The notes below the pieces were generated by a model. The model worked only from the letters and a program-made list of their open reading frames with translations, ran no database searches and was not told where the DNA came from. DNA of 8,407 bases from Verrucomicrobiota bacterium. Its GTDB lineage: Bacteria; Verrucomicrobiota; Verrucomicrobiia; Limisphaerales; UBA9464. Below, in pieces: positions 5,283 to 8,407 of this stretch (positions are counted from its first letter, which is position 1; each line of letters begins with the position of its first letter). Location: the NCBI GenBank assembly GCA_947454295.1, contig CANGMO010000081.1:1-8407 (forward strand), given 5' to 3'. Both the position numbers and the translations under genes were made by a program.

Positions 5283-7385
5283 ATGCTTCCCCGCGTCCTT
5301 GCCACCGTCACCGCGACGGTTCTGTCCGCGTCCTGCCTGGTCGCCGCCGGCGCGCCCCGCGTGCTCCCCGAAGGCACCCTGCCCGCCGATCACCGACTCG
5401 GACCGGTCAAGGATCTCGACGGCTACTTTCCGTTCACGCCACCAAGCTCCGCCGAAGCCTGGGGAAAACGCGCGGCCGAAGTGCGCCGTCGCATTCTCGT
5501 GTCCCAGGGATTGTGGCCGCTGCCCACCCGTACGCCGCTGAATCCGGTAATCCACGGCCGCATCGACCAGGGCGAGTACACCGTCGAAAAGGTCTACTTC
5601 GAAAGCGCCCCGGGATTCTTCGTCACCGGAAACCTGTACAAGCCCGCGAAGATCAACGGGCGCGCCCCCGCGGTCCTGTTTGCGCACGGGCACTGGAAGG
5701 ATGCGCGCCTTTCGGAATCCACACCGGCGGAACTACGGAAGGAAATCGCCGAGGGGGCCGAGCGTTTTGAGGGAGGTGGTCGCAGCCGGTTTCAATCGAT
5801 GTGCGTCCAGCTGGCCCGCATGGGGTGCGTGGTTTGGCAGTGGGACATGCTCGGTGATTCCGACTCGCAGCAGCTGTCCCGCGAGTTTGTCCACGGCTTC
5901 TCCAAGCAGCGTCCAGAGATGAACACCGCGGAGAACTGGGGACTGTTCAGCCCCCAGGCGGAGGCGCACTTGCAGAGCATCATGGGCCTGCAGACCTGGA
6001 ATGCCGAACGCTCGCTGGACTTCGTCCTCAGCCTGCCCGAGGTCGATCCGGCGCGCATCGCCATGACCGGTGCGAGCGGCGGCGGCACACAGACCATGCT
6101 CCTTTCCGCCGTCGATTCGCGGATCGCACTATCCTTCCCCGCCGTGATGGTCAGCACCGCCATGCAGGGCGGCTGCACCTGCGAAAACGCCAGCCTGCTG
6201 CGCGTCGGCACCGGTAACGTGGAATTCGCCGCGCTGTTCGCGCCCAAGCCGCTCGGCATGACTTGCGCCAATGACTGGACCAAGGAGATGTCCACCAAGG
6301 GATTCCCCGAACTCAAGCAACTGTTCTCCCTTCTGGGCGCCTCGGACAACGTGATGCTCAAGCGCGGTGAACATTTCGAGCACAACTACAACGCCGTCTC
6401 CCGGTCCGCGTTCTACACCTGGCTCAACCGGCACTTCAAACTGGGGCAGGTCGAACCGGTGATCGAACGCGACTATACCTTCCTTACGCGAGATCAGCTC
6501 ACGGTGTGGGACGCGACCCATCCCGCACCCGGTCTCACCGGACCGGATCTCGAGCGATCGCTGCTGAAGGCCTGGCATCAGGACTCCGAGCGACAGCTCG
6601 CCCGGATGAAATCGGAATCCCCCGACGAGTATCGCAAAACTCTGCGCGGCGGCTGGGACATCGTCCTCGACGGCGACCTTTCGACGGCGGGCGACGCGAA
6701 ATGGGAGCTGAAGAACAAGGTCGACAAGGGATCCTGGATCGAGATGGCCGGATTCGTTCTCAACACCAGCTATCACGAACAACTGCCCGCGGTGTTTGCC
6801 TACCCAAAGCAGTGGAATGGTCACACCGTCCTCTGGCTCACCGAACAGGGGAAGGCAGGCCTCTACGCCGCCGACGGATCGCTGGTTCCCGCCGTGCAGA
6901 AGGTCGTGGATTCCGGCGCCACGGTCGTGGGATTGGACCTCTTGTATCAGGGTGAATTCCTCGCGCCCGATGCCACGTTCACGGCCACGCCCAAGGTCAA
7001 GAATCCCCGCGAAGCCGGCGCCTTCACCTTTGGCTACAATCCCGCTGTGTTCGTGCAGCGCATGCAGGACGTACTCACCACGCTCCGGCTGGTGCAGACC
7101 CACGAGCATCAATCCAAGCGCGTGAGCCTGGTCGCGCTGGACGGCACCGGGGCCATCGCCGCGGCGGCCCGCGCGCAGTCCGGCGACCTCATCCACCGGG
7201 CGGCGATTCACATCGGCGACTTCCGTTTCGGAAAGGTCCTGGATCTGCGCTCCCCCGACTTCCTTCCCGGCGGCGCCAAGTACGGCGACGTACCCGCGCT
7301 GCTGGAACTGGGATCCGGCTCCCTCAAAGCGATTGCCACCGCGAAGGACGGCGCCGCGGCCGCGGAGTTCATCGTCTCGCAGTAA
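5283..7385 (+). CDS. Exported two-domain alpha/beta hydrolase (acetyl xylan esterase-like)
   Basis: This 700-residue protein starts with a signal peptide (residues 1 to about 22, hydrophobic core ending VAA-GAP), so it acts outside the cytoplasm. The first domain (about 100-390) is an alpha/beta hydrolase: oxyanion-loop motif AHGHW at 134-138, WQWDMLGDSDSQ near 185-196, nucleophile elbow GASGGGTQ with Ser265, a GGCTCEN turn at 296-302, probable acid Asp331 in CANDWTKE, and probable catalytic His367 in EHFEHNYNAVSR. This pattern fits acetyl xylan esterase-like hydrolases common in polysaccharide-degrading Planctomycetes and Verrucomicrobia; deacylation of plant or algal glycans is plausible but not shown. 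Residues from about 490 to 700 look like a second, degenerate hydrolase domain in which the expected nucleophile elbow reads ALDGTGA (618-624) with no serine. An in-frame TAG at 5271 fixes ATG 5283 as the start. It is a single-gene unit with no glycan-utilisation genes beside it. Confidence 0.87.
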   Translation: MLPRVLATVTATVLSASCLVAAGAPRVLPEGTLPADHRLGPVKDLDGYFPFTPPSSAEAWGKRAAEVRRRILVSQGLWPLPTRTPLNPVIHGRIDQGEYTVEKVYFESAPGFFVTGNLYKPAKINGRAPAVLFAHGHWKDARLSESTPAELRKEIAEGAERFEGGGRSRFQSMCVQLARMGCVVWQWDMLGDSDSQQLSREFVHGFSKQRPEMNTAENWGLFSPQAEAHLQSIMGLQTWNAERSLDFVLSLPEVDPARIAMTGASGGGTQTMLLSAVDSRIALSFPAVMVSTAMQGGCTCENASLLRVGTGNVEFAALFAPKPLGMTCANDWTKEMSTKGFPELKQLFSLLGASDNVMLKRGEHFEHNYNAVSRSAFYTWLNRHFKLGQVEPVIERDYTFLTRDQLTVWDATHPAPGLTGPDLERSLLKAWHQDSERQLARMKSESPDEYRKTLRGGWDIVLDGDLSTAGDAKWELKNKVDKGSWIEMAGFVLNTSYHEQLPAVFAYPKQWNGHTVLWLTEQGKAGLYAADGSLVPAVQKVVDSGATVVGLDLLYQGEFLAPDATFTATPKVKNPREAGAFTFGYNPAVFVQRMQDVLTTLRLVQTHEHQSKRVSLVALDGTGAIAAAARAQSGDLIHRAAIHIGDFRFGKVLDLRSPDFLPGGAKYGDVPALLELGSGSLKAIATAKDGAAAAEFIVSQ

Positions 7386-7522
7386 CTACCGTGATGCGGA
7401 GCCCGCACCCAAACTCTAGATGAGCGCGACAGCGTCGTGGAGTGCGTGAGTCTCCTCAGGCTTTCGACTCGCGAACCGGGTGCTGTTTCAGCCTGTGCAC
7501 ATTCTCGCATCCCGGTCCCACC

Positions 7523-7544
7523 AAAAGCGGCAGAGGCCTGCCGC
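7523..7544 (-). terminator. Rho-independent terminator of the beta-hydroxyacid dehydrogenase gene
   Basis: On the minus strand GCGGCAG, loop GCCT, CTGCCGC forms a perfect 7-base GC-rich stem followed by TTTT (7526-7523). It begins 11 bases after the stop codon at 7556. The T-run is short but the stem and position are typical. Confidence 0.75.
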
Positions 7545-7555
7545 GCTCCCGGGTA

Positions 7556-8407
7556 CTATCGCGCCTTTTTCTTCGCGGCGGCCTTCTTCTTCGGGCCACG
7601 GCCCTTGAAGGTCAGTTCGGCGACACCCGACTTGTCGAGTTCTCCAAGCCCCAGCTTCACCATCTTCCGGAACTGGCCCAATGCGGCCTTCGCCAGCGGC
7701 AGCTCGATCTTTGCCTGCTGACCCAGCGCATAGGCGATGCCGCTGTCCTTAGCGGCATGCGCGGCGCTGAAGAAGCAGGAGTGGTCGCGATTGAGCATGT
7801 CCTCGCCGTCCGTGACCAGCACGCGGCTGTTCGCGCCGGTCTGCGAAAACACTTCCATCAGCACCTTCAAATCCAGCCCGAGTGCCGAGCCCAGGCCGAG
7901 ACCTTCGGCGAGTCCGGCGGTGTTGATGTTCATCACCATGTTTACGAGGGCCTTCACCTGGGCGGCCTGACCGGCGCGGCCGATGTAGCGCAGCAGCTTG
8001 CCGCTGTCGGACAGGGTCGAGAGCAGCGGCTTCACGCGCTCAAACACCTTCGCGTCGCCGCCCACCATCAGATACAGCGTGCCGGCGCGCGCCTGATTGA
8101 TACTCGATGCCATGCAGGCCTCCAGCGACGCGGCCTTGACCTTCCGGGCGCGCTTCTCGATTTCGACATGCGTGGCGGGGGAAACGGTGGCGCAATTGAT
8201 GAACACCCGGCCTGCCGCCCCCTTGAGGAGGCTGTCCCCCTTCACTGCGAAGATGGCCTCCATCGATTTGTCATCGGTGACCACCGTAATCACGACGTCG
8301 GCGAGCGCGGTGACGTCCTCCAGCTTGAGCGGATTGGCGCATCCCAGTTCCTTGGCGACGGCCTCAGCCGCCTCTGCGCGGGCATCATAGACCGCGGTGA
8401 TCGAATA
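7556..8407 (-). CDS. 3-hydroxyisobutyrate dehydrogenase-like beta-hydroxyacid dehydrogenase (N-terminus outside window)
   Basis: The frame is open to the right edge and gives the last 283 residues; about 25-30 N-terminal residues with the GxGxMG dinucleotide-binding turn are missing. The first visible residues, YSITAVYDARAEAAE, are the second Rossmann strand with Asp8, a feature affecting NAD versus NADP choice. VVITVVTD, VFINCATVSP, AGTLYLMVGGD and AGQAAQVKALVNMV follow the family in order, the last with the probable catalytic Lys at about residue 152, placed as in plant glyoxylate reductase GLYR1. The AEGLGLGSALGLD helix starts the all-helical dimerisation domain. These enzymes reversibly oxidise small beta-hydroxy acids or reduce semialdehydes in the cytoplasm; the substrate is open. 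The usual DxPVSGG substrate loop is replaced by EACMASS. The protein ends in a Lys/Ala-rich tail (PKKKAAAKKKAR). A GTG at 8293 is internal, not the start. Confidence 0.9.
   Translation of the reverse strand, partial: YSITAVYDARAEAAEAVAKELGCANPLKLEDVTALADVVITVVTDDKSMEAIFAVKGDSLLKGAAGRVFINCATVSPATHVEIEKRARKVKAASLEACMASSINQARAGTLYLMVGGDAKVFERVKPLLSTLSDSGKLLRYIGRAGQAAQVKALVNMVMNINTAGLAEGLGLGSALGLDLKVLMEVFSQTGANSRVLVTDGEDMLNRDHSCFFSAAHAAKDSGIAYALGQQAKIELPLAKAALGQFRKMVKLGLGELDKSGVAELTFKGRGPKKKAAAKKKAR

Noticed and set aside
6129..7211. 360-residue open frame on the minus strand inside the hydrolase gene
   Set aside because: It is antisense to well-conserved hydrolase motifs and shows no domain of its own.
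1..8407. CRISPR array, insertion sequence, phage or defence island
   Set aside because: No regularly spaced repeats, transposase, integrase or defence-type domains were found on either strand.

Overview
The window is a GC-rich, chromosome-like stretch of bacterial DNA with short intergenic gaps. The gene mix (UbiD-type decarboxylase, NagD-type phosphatase, a secreted Ala/Pro-linker and Tyr/Gly-rich protein, a large exported esterase-like hydrolase with two alpha/beta-hydrolase-type halves) and the protein style suggest a member of the Verrucomicrobiota or a related PVC-group lineage. That assignment is inference from family resemblance; no rRNA or other phylogenetic marker is present apart from one tRNA.

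Layout, left to right: (1) the C-terminal end of a UbiD-family decarboxylase on the plus strand, cut by the window edge; (2) after about 255 bases with small hairpins, a plus-strand ParA/MinD-type ATPase with a deviant Walker A motif and no visible ParB partner; (3) a NagD-like HAD phosphatase on the minus strand, converging on the ATPase with 6 bases between stop codons; (4) a minus-strand gene for a small exported protein, closed by a clear rho-independent terminator; (5) a roughly 440-base gap holding an AT-rich -10-like island and a hairpin-rich segment that may be a dispersed repeat; (6) a plus-strand membrane protein combining a DUF805-like segment, further transmembrane helices and a C-terminal SRPBCC-like domain; (7) a minus-strand tRNA-Val(UAC) with an encoded CCA, ending 3 bases from the preceding gene; (8) a plus-strand 700-residue exported alpha/beta hydrolase, possibly leaderless; (9) a minus-strand beta-hydroxyacid dehydrogenase with its own terminator, whose N-terminus lies beyond the right edge.

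The genes do not form an obvious operon. Strand changes are frequent and most genes look like single transcription units, so no joint pathway is claimed. I see no CRISPR array, insertion sequence, phage gene or defence cassette, and no convincing new multi-gene system. The items most worth a second look are the orphan ParA-type ATPase, the DUF805-SRPBCC fusion, the two-domain hydrolase with a nucleophile-less second half, the altered substrate-binding motif in the dehydrogenase, and the two intergenic segments that may be dispersed repeats.
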